Source: Acidobacteriaceae bacterium (GTDB lineage: Bacteria > Acidobacteriota > Terriglobia > Terriglobales > Acidobacteriaceae). Taken from it: a stretch of 38,939 nucleotides of DNA. Shown here one piece after another: positions 1 to 8,140 of this stretch. The notes under the pieces are model-generated. The model searched no databases. It was not told where the DNA came from and saw only the letters and a program-made list of their open reading frames with translations. Numbering within the stretch: position 1 is the first letter of the stretch; the number at the start of each line of letters is the position of its first letter. Both the position numbers and the translations under genes were made by a program. The stretch is taken from positions 30,360 through 69,298 of the forward strand of contig PLKY01000197.1 of NCBI GenBank assembly GCA_003140785.1. The letters run 5' to 3'.

Positions 1-780
1 AGTGAGCTCAAGAGCCCGCGCGCATGGGAGAAGTTCTTCTGGCCGATTTTAGCCGCACTGGTCGTGCTGTGCGTCTGGCACTATGCCGTCGTGGGTACAG
101 GCACAAAGGTCTTCCCGTCGCCACTCAGCGTCGAGAAAGGAATATCCGAGCTATCGCACAAGCACGTACTTTGGGCCGATATTGCCGACTCCCTGCGCCG
201 TGTGGCAATCGGGTATGGCGCAGCAGTTGTGATCGGAATTCCCCTGGGCCTGTGCCTCGGGTGGTTTCCCGCCGCAAATCAGGTCGTGAACCCCTTACTG
301 CAGATTCTGCGGCCCATCAGTCCCATCGCATGGATTCCCGTGGCCATCATCTTCTTCGGCATCGGCGATCCTGCTGCAATCTTCCTGGTTTTTCTCGGAT
401 CCTTCTTTCCCATTGTCGTTGCCGCTGTGGGAGGGGTGTCGAGCGTGCCGCTCATCTTCAGGCGCGCCGGGCGCAACTTCGGTTTGTCGAATTTCCAACT
501 GCTGCGCAAGATTGTCTTCCCCGCCGCACTTCCTCAAATCCTCATCGGCTTGCGCATCGCGCTCGGCATCGCTTGGCTCGTTGTCGTCGCAGGCGAAATG
601 ATTGCAGTGGATTCGGGCCTCGGTTACCTCGTCATCGACTCGCGCAACTCCGGTAAACGCTACGACCTCGTCGTCGCCGCGATGCTTATGATCGGGGTCC
701 TTGGCCTCCTTCTCGATGTTGCCTTCCGGCGCCTCGAGAAATTGAAGACTGTCCGCTGGGGGTTCCGGAATGCAACTTAG
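1..780 (+). CDS. ABC transporter permease, NitT/TauT (SsuC-like) family, 5' partial
   Basis: Inner-membrane permease of a nitrate/taurine/sulfonate-type ABC importer. The reading frame is open from base 1, so the true start lies upstream; 259 residues are visible. Several hydrophobic helices are present. Near residues 165-190 the sequence shows the cytoplasmic EAA-type loop typical of SsuC/TauC permeases (pattern FPAALPQILIGLRIALG), which docks on the ATPase. The GTG at 64 should not be taken as the start, because it would cut the first transmembrane helix. The next gene overlaps this one by 11 bp, so the two are almost certainly co-translated. No ATP-binding subunit is in the window; it probably lies just upstream. 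The family is clear. The substrate cannot be read from the permease, but the downstream Cys-rich partners argue against an ordinary sulfonate or nitrate system. Confidence 0.9.
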   Translation, partial: SELKSPRAWEKFFWPILAALVVLCVWHYAVVGTGTKVFPSPLSVEKGISELSHKHVLWADIADSLRRVAIGYGAAVVIGIPLGLCLGWFPAANQVVNPLLQILRPISPIAWIPVAIIFFGIGDPAAIFLVFLGSFFPIVVAAVGGVSSVPLIFRRAGRNFGLSNFQLLRKIVFPAALPQILIGLRIALGIAWLVVVAGEMIAVDSGLGYLVIDSRNSGKRYDLVVAAMLMIGVLGLLLDVAFRRLEKLKTVRWGFRNAT

Positions 781-1828
781 AACCAAGGCAATCCTGCTGG
801 TGGTTGCGTGGCTGGTGCTGATTTCGGCCTTGCATTCGTATCTCAACGTCAACTGGGCCGCTGTTCTCAACGACTATCGTCCGATCGAGAAACGTAAGAT
901 CATCGTGGCATATCTTCCAGTCACCTGCCAGCTGACTTGCCCCGTGACCGATTACATCTCGAAGTATTCGACGTCGGGCGAAGAATTTCTGCCCAGAATG
1001 TTTCAGGGATTTCCGGAGATGAAAGAGGCTCTCATCTCCAATCGCGTGCAGGCGGCCTTCATCGTCGCCCCCATGGCGCTTGCTCTCAAAGCCCAGGGAG
1101 TTCCAATCAAAGTTGTGTATCTCGGCCACCGGTATGGCAGCGCGGTTGTGGTGCGCAAGGATGGTCCAATCAAAACATTCGCCGACATGCGCGGAAAGAC
1201 CATCGCGATTCCAAGCCGCTTCTCGGATGAACGCCTCCTGCTTTTCCGCGCGATGAAGATTTGGGGAATCAAGCCAACCGAGATCAAAATGCTTGAGATG
1301 GCGCCGCCGGATGTTTCCGGCGCATTAGCCGCTCATGCCATCGACGCTTTTGTGATGGGTGAACCTTTTCCGTCGCAGGCGGAGATGGCTGGATACGGCC
1401 GCGTACTCTTCCAGGCCCGAGAATACTGGCCGGATTACATGTCGTGCATCCTAGTCGTACGCCAGGACCTGATCGATCGCCGGCCAGACATCGTGCAGGT
1501 GCTGGTAGATGGGATCGCACGCTCTGGACTCTGGCTCGATACCAGCAAGCCGCACCGCGAACAGGCAGCCGACTTTGTCGGCCGCTTTTATTACAACCAG
1601 AAACCTGCGCTGCTGCGCTGGGCGTTGACCAAGCCGCTCGACCGCGTTGTCTACAGCCCGCTCGCTCCCAGAAAAGCAGACTTCGACCTGGTACGCGACA
1701 TGATGATCGAAACCGGCGTGCTGAACAAGAAACTCGAATTCAGCGAATACACCGATACACGCTTTTCAGACAAGTCCAGCATTGAAACACCGTGGAGATA
1801 CGAAGCAGCAACCGGCTCAGCCCAGTAG
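770..1828 (+). CDS. NMT1/SsuA-like ABC substrate-binding protein with CxxxC motif
   Basis: Solute-binding component of the adjacent ABC importer, 352 residues. An uncleaved or late-cleaved hydrophobic anchor covers residues 7-24 and there is no lipobox. The periplasmic-binding fold follows from about residue 42. Family features are a beta-strand followed by the ligand loop, a region near residue 125 (VVVRKDGPIKTFADMRGKTI) typical of NMT1/TauA-type proteins, and a second-lobe motif (AIDAFVMGEPF) near residue 190. The unusual point is VTCQLTCPVTDY, with Cys53 and Cys57 in the first ligand-facing loop. Ordinary TauA/SsuA proteins do not carry a Cys pair there, as far as I know. The start is ATG 770, with GGGGGT seven bases upstream, overlapping the permease stop. 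I infer binding of a thiophilic ligand such as a metal, metalloid or metal complex; the exact ligand is unknown. Confidence 0.85.
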   Translation: MQLRTKAILLVVAWLVLISALHSYLNVNWAAVLNDYRPIEKRKIIVAYLPVTCQLTCPVTDYISKYSTSGEEFLPRMFQGFPEMKEALISNRVQAAFIVAPMALALKAQGVPIKVVYLGHRYGSAVVVRKDGPIKTFADMRGKTIAIPSRFSDERLLLFRAMKIWGIKPTEIKMLEMAPPDVSGALAAHAIDAFVMGEPFPSQAEMAGYGRVLFQAREYWPDYMSCILVVRQDLIDRRPDIVQVLVDGIARSGLWLDTSKPHREQAADFVGRFYYNQKPALLRWALTKPLDRVVYSPLAPRKADFDLVRDMMIETGVLNKKLEFSEYTDTRFSDKSSIETPWRYEAATGSAQ

Positions 1829-1871
1829 CCGATCGCGAATCGCAGCTCGAGAATCACGCCAGGAGAAGCCC

Positions 1872-2177
1872 ATGTTTCGCAGACAATTCATGCAGATCGT
1901 CGCTCTCACAAGCGTAGGCGCGCTCAATCCAATCGAGTCAATGGCCGCCGGCGCCCGTACCACCGTAATCTTTCAGGTGAAAGGCTTCACCTGCATCACA
2001 TGTGCGGTTGGGCTCGATACCTTGCTTGGCAAAGAAAAAGGGATCGTGTCGAGCCGATCAACCTATCCCGAGGGGAAAGTCACGGTCGTCTTCGATCCGA
2101 AAGAGTGCAGAGAAGAAACGATCCGAAAATTCATCGCAGAGATGGGCTTCTCCGTCGTCAGCAGCCATTCCGCCTGA
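1872..2177 (+). CDS. Exported heavy-metal-associated (HMA/MerP-like) protein
   Basis: A 101-residue protein with a Tat-like signal (RRQFMQ followed by a short hydrophobic stretch ending near AMAAG-type sequence, residues 3-27) and one HMA ferredoxin-like domain, about residues 31-97. The metal-binding loop reads GFTCITC (Cys41 and Cys44), a variant of the GMTCxxC loop of MerP, CopZ and CopA N-terminal domains. Such domains bind Cu(I), Hg(II) or related soft metals and pass them to partner proteins. The start is ATG 1872, directly preceded by AGGAGAAG; a longer in-frame ATG at 1782 would overlap the upstream gene and lacks this site. It follows the binding-protein gene after 43 bp and precedes DUF169 by 40 bp. 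It could hand its ligand to the CxxxC binding protein. The metal is not determined by the sequence. Confidence 0.85.
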   Translation: MFRRQFMQIVALTSVGALNPIESMAAGARTTVIFQVKGFTCITCAVGLDTLLGKEKGIVSSRSTYPEGKVTVVFDPKECREETIRKFIAEMGFSVVSSHSA

Positions 2178-2217
2178 AGGGCGAACGCAACTCACACCAC
2201 CGAGAAGGATATCCAAC

Positions 2218-3000
2218 ATGGAAAGCTATGCCGCATTGTCTCAGGAGTTGACTCAGTTGCTGCATCTCGAGCAGCCGCCCATCGCGATTTCATTCAGTGA
2301 CGCACCGCCCGCAGGAGTAGCGCTGTACGACGGCCAGGCGCCCGCGGGCTGCCGCTTCTGGCAGGATGCGGCCACCTCCACATTCACCACATCTGCACGC
2401 GACCATGAGTTGTGCGCCATCGGCGTGCACACGCACAACCTGCAGCCATCGCCGGCCCAACAGAAGGACCTGATGGACGCACTGAAGGTCTTTGCCGACC
2501 TCGGCTACGTCCGGCCGGAAGACGTACCGCAGATTCCTGTTCTCAAGAATCAGCCGCAGCATGTTACTTACTCCCGCCTTGCAGAAGCTCCACTTCCACC
2601 AGACCTGGTCATCCTCTTCGTTCGGCCCGATCAGACGTTGATCCTGACTGAAGCGACGCAGCAACTCGAGAACGAGAACGCTCCTGCAATGGGCCGGCCT
2701 GCGTGCGCGGTTGTGGCTCAGGTGATGAACACGGGACGGCCGGCGATGAGCCTTGGCTGCTGCGGTGCGCGCGCCTATCTCGACAATTTCGCTGACACGA
2801 CGGCGATCTTTGCGATTCCCGGGTCAAAGCTGGAATCCTACGTCGAACGCATCCGAGTTCTCACCAACGCCAACACGGTCTTGAGCCAGTTCCACCAGAT
2901 GCGCCGGCGCGATGTCGCTGCAGGCAATCGCCCGAGCATTCAGGAATCCCTCACAGCTTTCGCCGCTTCGCAATCCCGAGCCGGCCAACTGGGAACTTAA
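2218..3000 (+). CDS. DUF169 family protein, Cys-rich
   Basis: A 260-residue protein that I recognise as DUF169, a family without an established function. It has no signal peptide and is probably cytoplasmic. Five cysteines sit in conserved-looking positions: Cys45 (GCRFWQ), Cys66 (HELCAIG, followed by His71 and His73), Cys163 (RPACAV) and Cys181/Cys182 (LGCCGAR). This arrangement suggests metal, cluster or thiol chemistry. ATG 2218 is chosen because GAGAAGGA lies about ten bases upstream and because the longer frame, open from 2002, runs through the HMA gene. It is the last gene of the ABC-SBP-HMA-DUF169 run, so it may act on the imported ligand in the cytoplasm. The role is inferred only from context. 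Confidence 0.85.
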   Translation: MESYAALSQELTQLLHLEQPPIAISFSDAPPAGVALYDGQAPAGCRFWQDAATSTFTTSARDHELCAIGVHTHNLQPSPAQQKDLMDALKVFADLGYVRPEDVPQIPVLKNQPQHVTYSRLAEAPLPPDLVILFVRPDQTLILTEATQQLENENAPAMGRPACAVVAQVMNTGRPAMSLGCCGARAYLDNFADTTAIFAIPGSKLESYVERIRVLTNANTVLSQFHQMRRRDVAAGNRPSIQESLTAFAASQSRAGQLGT

Positions 3001-3006
3001 ATCCTG

Positions 3007-3052
3007 AGCGATCAATCTTGAATAGTCGCCTGGCGACGGATTTCTGATCGCT
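3007..3052. other. Nested inverted repeats after the DUF169 gene
   Basis: An 8-bp inverted repeat (AGCGATCA at 3007-3014 and TGATCGCT at 3045-3052) encloses a second one (GTCGCC at 3025-3030 and GGCGAC at 3032-3037). It begins 6 bases past the DUF169 stop codon and could fold in RNA as a weak 3' structure. No U-tract follows, so it is not a convincing intrinsic terminator. The rest of the 317-bp gap to the GH78 gene holds only the promoter described at 3173-3202. Confidence 0.3.
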
Positions 3053-3172
3053 TCGAAGTCGATGGCTTCCAGACGCACGCTGACATGCGGCTGAACCATC
3101 CAGTGCGTTTCGCGGGCGATGCTCTCGCTTTATCCGAGGATTCGATCACGAGAACGGGCTCCTCAAATGTCT

Positions 3173-3202
3173 TTGACAACTGCCATCGGTTTTTCATATG
3201 GT
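3173..3202 (+). promoter_or_regulatory. Candidate promoter of the GH78 rhamnosidase gene
   Basis: TTGACA (3173-3178), an 18-bp spacer and TATGGT (3197-3202) match a housekeeping sigma-factor promoter. It lies 115 bp upstream of the GH78 ATG at 3318. An AT-rich stretch follows at about 3212-3227. No clear palindromic operator was found here. Confidence 0.5.
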
Positions 3203-3317
3203 TTTCGAGCAGTAAATTATTTCATTTGGGAAGCGCGAACTGCTTGCTTTAAGGCCGATCGCACTTGAACCTCATTCACCAAATCGCTCTGAGGTTCCCA
3301 TCGAAATCGAGGGAAAC

Positions 3318-6300
3318 ATGGAACAGCTATCTCTGCGCGGTATAGTTTGCTGCGCCGCCTTGAGTCTTGCGGCACTCCCTTCTTTGGGACAAGCAGTTTC
3401 CGAGCGTGGACCCGTGGAATTACGCGTTGACACGGTGCGTGCTCCGCTGGGAATCGACGATCCCGCACCTCATTTTTCTTGGCAACTGCACGACACGACA
3501 CGCGGCGCGCGCCAATCCGCCTATGAAGTCCAAGTCGCCACTACGGCCGGCGGTCTCGCTGAAGACAAAATCGACATGTGGGATAGCGGCCGAATCTCTT
3601 CCCCGCAGTCTTTGAACGTCCGCTACCAAGGTCCAGCGCTCGCACCCAGCAAACGTTATTTTTGGCGCGTGCGGGTCTGGGATGCCGCAGGAAAACCGTA
3701 CCCCGAAAGCGAAACATGCTGGTGGGAGACGGGCCTGATGACGCAGGGCGGTTGGCACGCCGCATGGATCGGCTACGAAACCAAAGAAGAAGCTGCTGTG
3801 CGCAAGGCAAGAGCCACATGGATCGCGAGCCCCGACGCAAAGACACTTGCGGCTGAGAAACTGCCTGAACGGCGTTTTGCCTATCGCGCCGCAACCACCA
3901 TCGACGGAGCTGTGCGCAGTGCCACGTTGTATGCAACGTGTGAAGACACGGTTTCTGCGTGGGTCAATGGGACCGAGATGCTGAAGGAGAATCCTCTGCC
4001 GCCCTACAAGCAAATGCCGTGGAAAAAATACGTGCGCGCGGATGTCACGAAGCAGTTGACCAATGGAACCAATTCCCTCGCCCTCGAGTGCGTGCACTAC
4101 GTTGTGAATCCGAACGGCATGGCCTCAGCGGAGGCTCCTCCTCTCAGCGCCACACTATACATCGAATATGAAGACGGAAGGACCACGACCGTTGCAAGTG
4201 AAACCGCATGGAAGTCCGCGATCCACGCGCCTGAAGGCTGGCACGAAAAGAATTTCGACGACGCAGGATGGCAGAGCGCCGTCGCATGGATGCCTGTGCC
4301 CGGACCCAATGCCGCACCTCTCGGTCATCCATGGATTCCCGATTCCGTGAAGTCACTACGCAGCAGTTTCGATGTGAGCAAAGAAATTAATTCGGCTCAA
4401 CTTTACGCGACATCAATGGGTGCGTATGAGATGTTCCTGAACGGCAAGCGCGTTAGCGAAGATCTGCTCGCACCCGGCTGGACCGACTATCGCGAGCACG
4501 TGGTGTACCAGACCTATGACGTGACCGCGATGCTCAACACCGGGAAAAATGCAATCGCGGCGTTGCTCGCGCCTGGGTGGTATTCGACGCCGCTCGAATG
4601 GTTTCAGCAACCCAACAACTATGGCGACACGCCGCCCGCGCTACGAGCGCAGCTGCGCATCGAGTACACCGACGGCAGCGTGCAATGGGTCAATAGCAGT
4701 CCCGATTGGCGAGCGGCGAATTCTGCAATTCTGCACTCCGAACTGTACGACGGCGAAACGCAGGATGCGCGCCAATTGCAGCGCGGATGGGATACTGCCG
4801 CATTCGATGCGAACGGCTGGCAGAATGCAGTTGCGATTGAACCCAAACCGGTTCCCATTGACGCACAGGACTATCCGGCGATTCGCGTCGAGACCACAGT
4901 CGCAGCAAAGTCTGTCGCCGAACCCAAGCCCGGCGTCTTTGTCTTTGATTTCGGCCAGAACCTTGCCGGCATCGAACGTGTGCGCCTCCAAGGTCCGGCA
5001 GGAACCGATGTACGCTTGCGTTTCGCAGAGATCGTGAATGATGACGGAACCATCTACACGGACAATCTGCGCACCGCAAAAGTCACCGATCACTTCATCC
5101 TCGCGGGCAACGGCATCGAAGAATTTACGCCCCAGTTCACATTTCACGGATTCCGTTACGCCGAAATCACCGGCCTTCCGTCGGCTCCCGCAAAGGACGC
5201 CGTCGTCGCCTTGGTTCTTCACACGGCCGCGCCGTGGGATGCCAAGCTCAAAACTGGCAGTCCGATGATCGACAAGCTGTGGAGCAACATCCTCTGGGGA
5301 CAACGTTCCAATTTCGTCGGCGTGCCCACAGACTGGCCGCAGCGCGATGAGCGCTTAGGCTGGATGGTGGATGCGCAGGTCTTCTGGCGAACCGCGAGCT
5401 ACAACATGGATCTTGCCGCATTCTCGCGCAAATTTGCCGGCGACATGCGCGGTACGCAGGCTGGCACTCCGTTCTACGGGATCTATGCGCCCGGCACCGT
5501 GCAAAGTGCTTCCGGCTCGGGCGCGGGATGGAGCGATGCAGGAGTCGTAATCCCGTGGACATCGTGGCTGCAGACCGGAGACACCAGCGTCATTGAACAA
5601 AACTGGGATGCGATGCACAAGTACCTTGATGCCATCGAGGCATCAAACCCCGATGGACTTTGGAAGGTCGACTCTGGAATACCATTCGGCGACTGGCTCT
5701 CGCCGGAAGGAAGAACCGACCAGGTGCTGGTGGCGACTGCTTACTGGGCCTACGACGTGACGCTGATGCGTGAAATGGCGCATGCCACTGGCCGCGTCGC
5801 CGACGAAAAGAAATACCAAGAATCATTTGCCAAGATTTGGTCGGCATTCCAGGGCAGATTCGTACACGACGATGGCTTCATCGCCGGAGCGGACAACAGT
5901 CCTTCTCCGTTCGGGCAGATCAATAATCCCAACGCAAAAAGCAAAGGTGGAGACACGCAGACCGGGTATGTTCTGGCTCTGCATATGAATCTGCTGCCTG
6001 ACTCGATTCGACCGCTGGCCGCGCAAAAACTCGTCGCCAAAATCGAAGCAAACAACGGCATGTTGGCTACCGGTTTTCTCGGCACGCCCTATCTTCTGGA
6101 AGAGCTGTCGAAGGCCGGCAAGACCGAACTCGCGTACAAACTTCTTTTGAACACGCAGTACCCATCCTGGGGCTACCTCGTGAATCACGGCGCGACTACG
6201 ATGTGGGAGCGGTGGAACGGCGATCAGATGAAAGATGACCCGAGCATGAACTCCTACAACCATTACGCCTATGGCGCGGTTGCGGATTGGCTCTACCGGT

Positions 6301-6635
6301 TTGCAGCTGGAGTGGACACCGCGTCGCTCGACGCGGGCTTCCACACCGTGTTTCTCCATCCCGTATTCAGCGCGCAATTGGGCTCGATCGCTTTCGACTA
6401 CTCCTCCGCCTACGGCCCTATCCACTCCGATTGGACAGTGGAAGGCAAGACCGCGACTTGGCATGTGAGCCTACCGGCGAATACCACAGGATGGCTGAGC
6501 GCCGATGCGGCGAAGTACAAATTGGACGGCGTTCCGCTCAGCAGGAGTCCGCAGGCCAAGGCGGCTTCTCACGAGGGCGAGTCCGGCTTTGAATTACCTG
6601 CGGGCAGTTACACCTTCCAGGCCGACGTCGATTAG
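3318..6635 (+). CDS. Secreted alpha-L-rhamnosidase, GH78
   Basis: Releases terminal alpha-L-rhamnose from glycans or plant glycosides; 1,105 residues, normal for multi-domain GH78 enzymes. A Sec signal peptide covers about residues 1-26 (cleavage near LGQA). An N-terminal beta-sandwich follows (APLGIDDPAPHFSWQL near residue 42), then further beta domains with a rhamnose-binding-like segment, an (alpha/alpha)6 catalytic barrel and a C-terminal beta domain. The GH78 signature DWPQRDERLGW is at residues 672-682, where Asp677 and Glu678 fall in the acidic cluster that includes the general acid. TMWERW contains Glu964, which fits the general base position. ATG 3318 is preceded by GAGGGAAAC. The gene is convergent with rhaB, and the two stop codons overlap. 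The rhamnose it releases would feed the rha operon on the opposite strand. Confidence 0.95.
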   Translation: MEQLSLRGIVCCAALSLAALPSLGQAVSERGPVELRVDTVRAPLGIDDPAPHFSWQLHDTTRGARQSAYEVQVATTAGGLAEDKIDMWDSGRISSPQSLNVRYQGPALAPSKRYFWRVRVWDAAGKPYPESETCWWETGLMTQGGWHAAWIGYETKEEAAVRKARATWIASPDAKTLAAEKLPERRFAYRAATTIDGAVRSATLYATCEDTVSAWVNGTEMLKENPLPPYKQMPWKKYVRADVTKQLTNGTNSLALECVHYVVNPNGMASAEAPPLSATLYIEYEDGRTTTVASETAWKSAIHAPEGWHEKNFDDAGWQSAVAWMPVPGPNAAPLGHPWIPDSVKSLRSSFDVSKEINSAQLYATSMGAYEMFLNGKRVSEDLLAPGWTDYREHVVYQTYDVTAMLNTGKNAIAALLAPGWYSTPLEWFQQPNNYGDTPPALRAQLRIEYTDGSVQWVNSSPDWRAANSAILHSELYDGETQDARQLQRGWDTAAFDANGWQNAVAIEPKPVPIDAQDYPAIRVETTVAAKSVAEPKPGVFVFDFGQNLAGIERVRLQGPAGTDVRLRFAEIVNDDGTIYTDNLRTAKVTDHFILAGNGIEEFTPQFTFHGFRYAEITGLPSAPAKDAVVALVLHTAAPWDAKLKTGSPMIDKLWSNILWGQRSNFVGVPTDWPQRDERLGWMVDAQVFWRTASYNMDLAAFSRKFAGDMRGTQAGTPFYGIYAPGTVQSASGSGAGWSDAGVVIPWTSWLQTGDTSVIEQNWDAMHKYLDAIEASNPDGLWKVDSGIPFGDWLSPEGRTDQVLVATAYWAYDVTLMREMAHATGRVADEKKYQESFAKIWSAFQGRFVHDDGFIAGADNSPSPFGQINNPNAKSKGGDTQTGYVLALHMNLLPDSIRPLAAQKLVAKIEANNGMLATGFLGTPYLLEELSKAGKTELAYKLLLNTQYPSWGYLVNHGATTMWERWNGDQMKDDPSMNSYNHYAYGAVADWLYRFAAGVDTASLDAGFHTVFLHPVFSAQLGSIAFDYSSAYGPIHSDWTVEGKTATWHVSLPANTTGWLSADAAKYKLDGVPLSRSPQAKAASHEGESGFELPAGSYTFQADVD

Positions 6636-8140
6636 TGCGACGCGCGGTCTGAGATTGTTGACATTTGCTTTTCGGACAAACTCTCGACCGTTGAAAGCCG
6701 ACGGGCCCATTTGCGCACGTCCGCCGGGCGCAATGGCTTTCCTGGCGCTTCAGTCGAAGCCAGCTGCACGGCAAAATTGCCCAGCGTGGAGCTTTCCGGA
6801 TCACCGATCTCGACCGGCAGACCGGTTCGCTCCGCAGTGAGCCGCGTCAACAGCCGGTTCTGAGCGCCGCCACCGAGGATATGAATCCGTTCCAACTTTT
6901 CGCCCAACATCTGTTCAAGGCTGCTGAGCGCCGCAACGTACCTGGTCGCGAGGCTCTCGAAGATCATGCGCGCAAACGCGGGCTCGTTGCCAGCGCAGTC
7001 CTCAATCGTTGCGCATCCGTACTGCCGCAGCTGCTCATTCAGACGAGCAGGCATCTGGTCATCGAGCAGCAAGGGAGGCGCATCGATGGGAACAATCCCA
7101 GGAAAATCTCCGCGATCCGCGGCCTCTGCAATGAGGCTTTCGATTGTCCACGGCCGTCCGGCTTTGCGCCAGCTCTCGAGGCACTGCTTGAGGATCCACA
7201 TGCCGTTCACATTGGTGTGGAAGCAGAACCCTCCGCCGGCCCCGCCCTGATTGGTGAATCCAGCACGCATCGCTTCCTCTGTCACGATCGGTTTCTCAAT
7301 CAGTGTGCCAACCAGCGACCATGTTCCCGAACAGATGTAGGCCGTCCTGACAAGCGAAGACGGGATTCCCGCAATGGCTGAAGCCGTGTCGTGACACGCG
7401 GGCACGATCAGCTCTGTCTCGCGAAAGGCATCGAGTTTGGCAAGGGGGCCATTCAATTCCCCGATGGCTGTTCCAGCAGGCACGATGGGAGGAAGAGCGT
7501 CCTTCGAAAGCTTGAGACGTTGCAGCAGATCCCCAGACCAATTGCCACTCTCGATGTCGACGAGCCCTGTATGTGTGGCGTTCGTATATTCCGCTACTCT
7601 GCGCCCACCAAGCCTGTAGAGCACATACTCCGGCAGATTGATCCACGGGGCGTCTGAATCTGCGGCGGTATCAGCCAGCAACTGATACACCGTGTTGATA
7701 CGCAGGGGCTGCGCGCCTGCCTTGCGAAACATTTCCTCTGGCGGAACGATGCGGTCAGCAGCCTCTTTTGCGGCGATGGTCCTTTCGTCGCGATAGCAAA
7801 ATGGGTTGGCGAGTGAACGCCCATCGGCGCCGAGCCGCACATAGTCCACGGCCCAGCCATCCACGGCAATTGAGGCAATTCCTTCCGGCGCGGCTGCCGC
7901 AGCCTTGCAGAGTCCATCCTCTAAGCCCGAAAGAATCGTGTCGAACGGCCAGCGCAAAAATCCATCTACATGGACAGGCCCATTGGGAGTGCGGTGGATC
8001 AGCTCAATCGCGGGCTGCCCATCGCGCCAGCGCAAAAGCGACACGCGGCAGCTCTCCGCACCAAGGTCGATCGCAACGCGCGCGCGATTCGGTTCGGCGG
8101 ATTGCGCAGGTTGGTCCGATCGCTTGCCCGCTGGGCTCAC
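6632..8140 (-). CDS. rhaB: L-rhamnulokinase
   Basis: Phosphorylates L-rhamnulose to L-rhamnulose 1-phosphate in the cytoplasm; 502 residues, FGGY carbohydrate kinase family. The N-terminal actin-like domain starts with the phosphate-binding strand RVAIDLGAESCRV at about residue 21. AVDGWAVDYVRL near residue 92 and PACHDTASAIAG near residue 247 carry the conserved catalytic-site Asp residues. The C-terminal domain has the ATP-binding ILGGGAQNRLL segment typical of FGGY kinases. The start is GTG 8140, sharing a 4-bp GTGA overlap with the rhaEW stop, so it is translationally coupled as the last gene of the operon. Its TAA stop overlaps the TAG of the convergent GH78 gene in the tetranucleotide at 6632-6635. 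Assignment as rhamnulokinase rather than another FGGY kinase rests on sequence recognition plus rhaI and rhaEW next to it. Confidence 0.93.
   Translation of the reverse strand: MSPAGKRSDQPAQSAEPNRARVAIDLGAESCRVSLLRWRDGQPAIELIHRTPNGPVHVDGFLRWPFDTILSGLEDGLCKAAAAAPEGIASIAVDGWAVDYVRLGADGRSLANPFCYRDERTIAAKEAADRIVPPEEMFRKAGAQPLRINTVYQLLADTAADSDAPWINLPEYVLYRLGGRRVAEYTNATHTGLVDIESGNWSGDLLQRLKLSKDALPPIVPAGTAIGELNGPLAKLDAFRETELIVPACHDTASAIAGIPSSLVRTAYICSGTWSLVGTLIEKPIVTEEAMRAGFTNQGGAGGGFCFHTNVNGMWILKQCLESWRKAGRPWTIESLIAEAADRGDFPGIVPIDAPPLLLDDQMPARLNEQLRQYGCATIEDCAGNEPAFARMIFESLATRYVAALSSLEQMLGEKLERIHILGGGAQNRLLTRLTAERTGLPVEIGDPESSTLGNFAVQLASTEAPGKPLRPADVRKWARRLSTVESLSEKQMSTISDRASH

Noticed and set aside
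295-870. A 191-codon - strand frame opposite the ABC permease
   Set aside because: Asp/Glu/His-rich shadow of a clear membrane protein; no domain.
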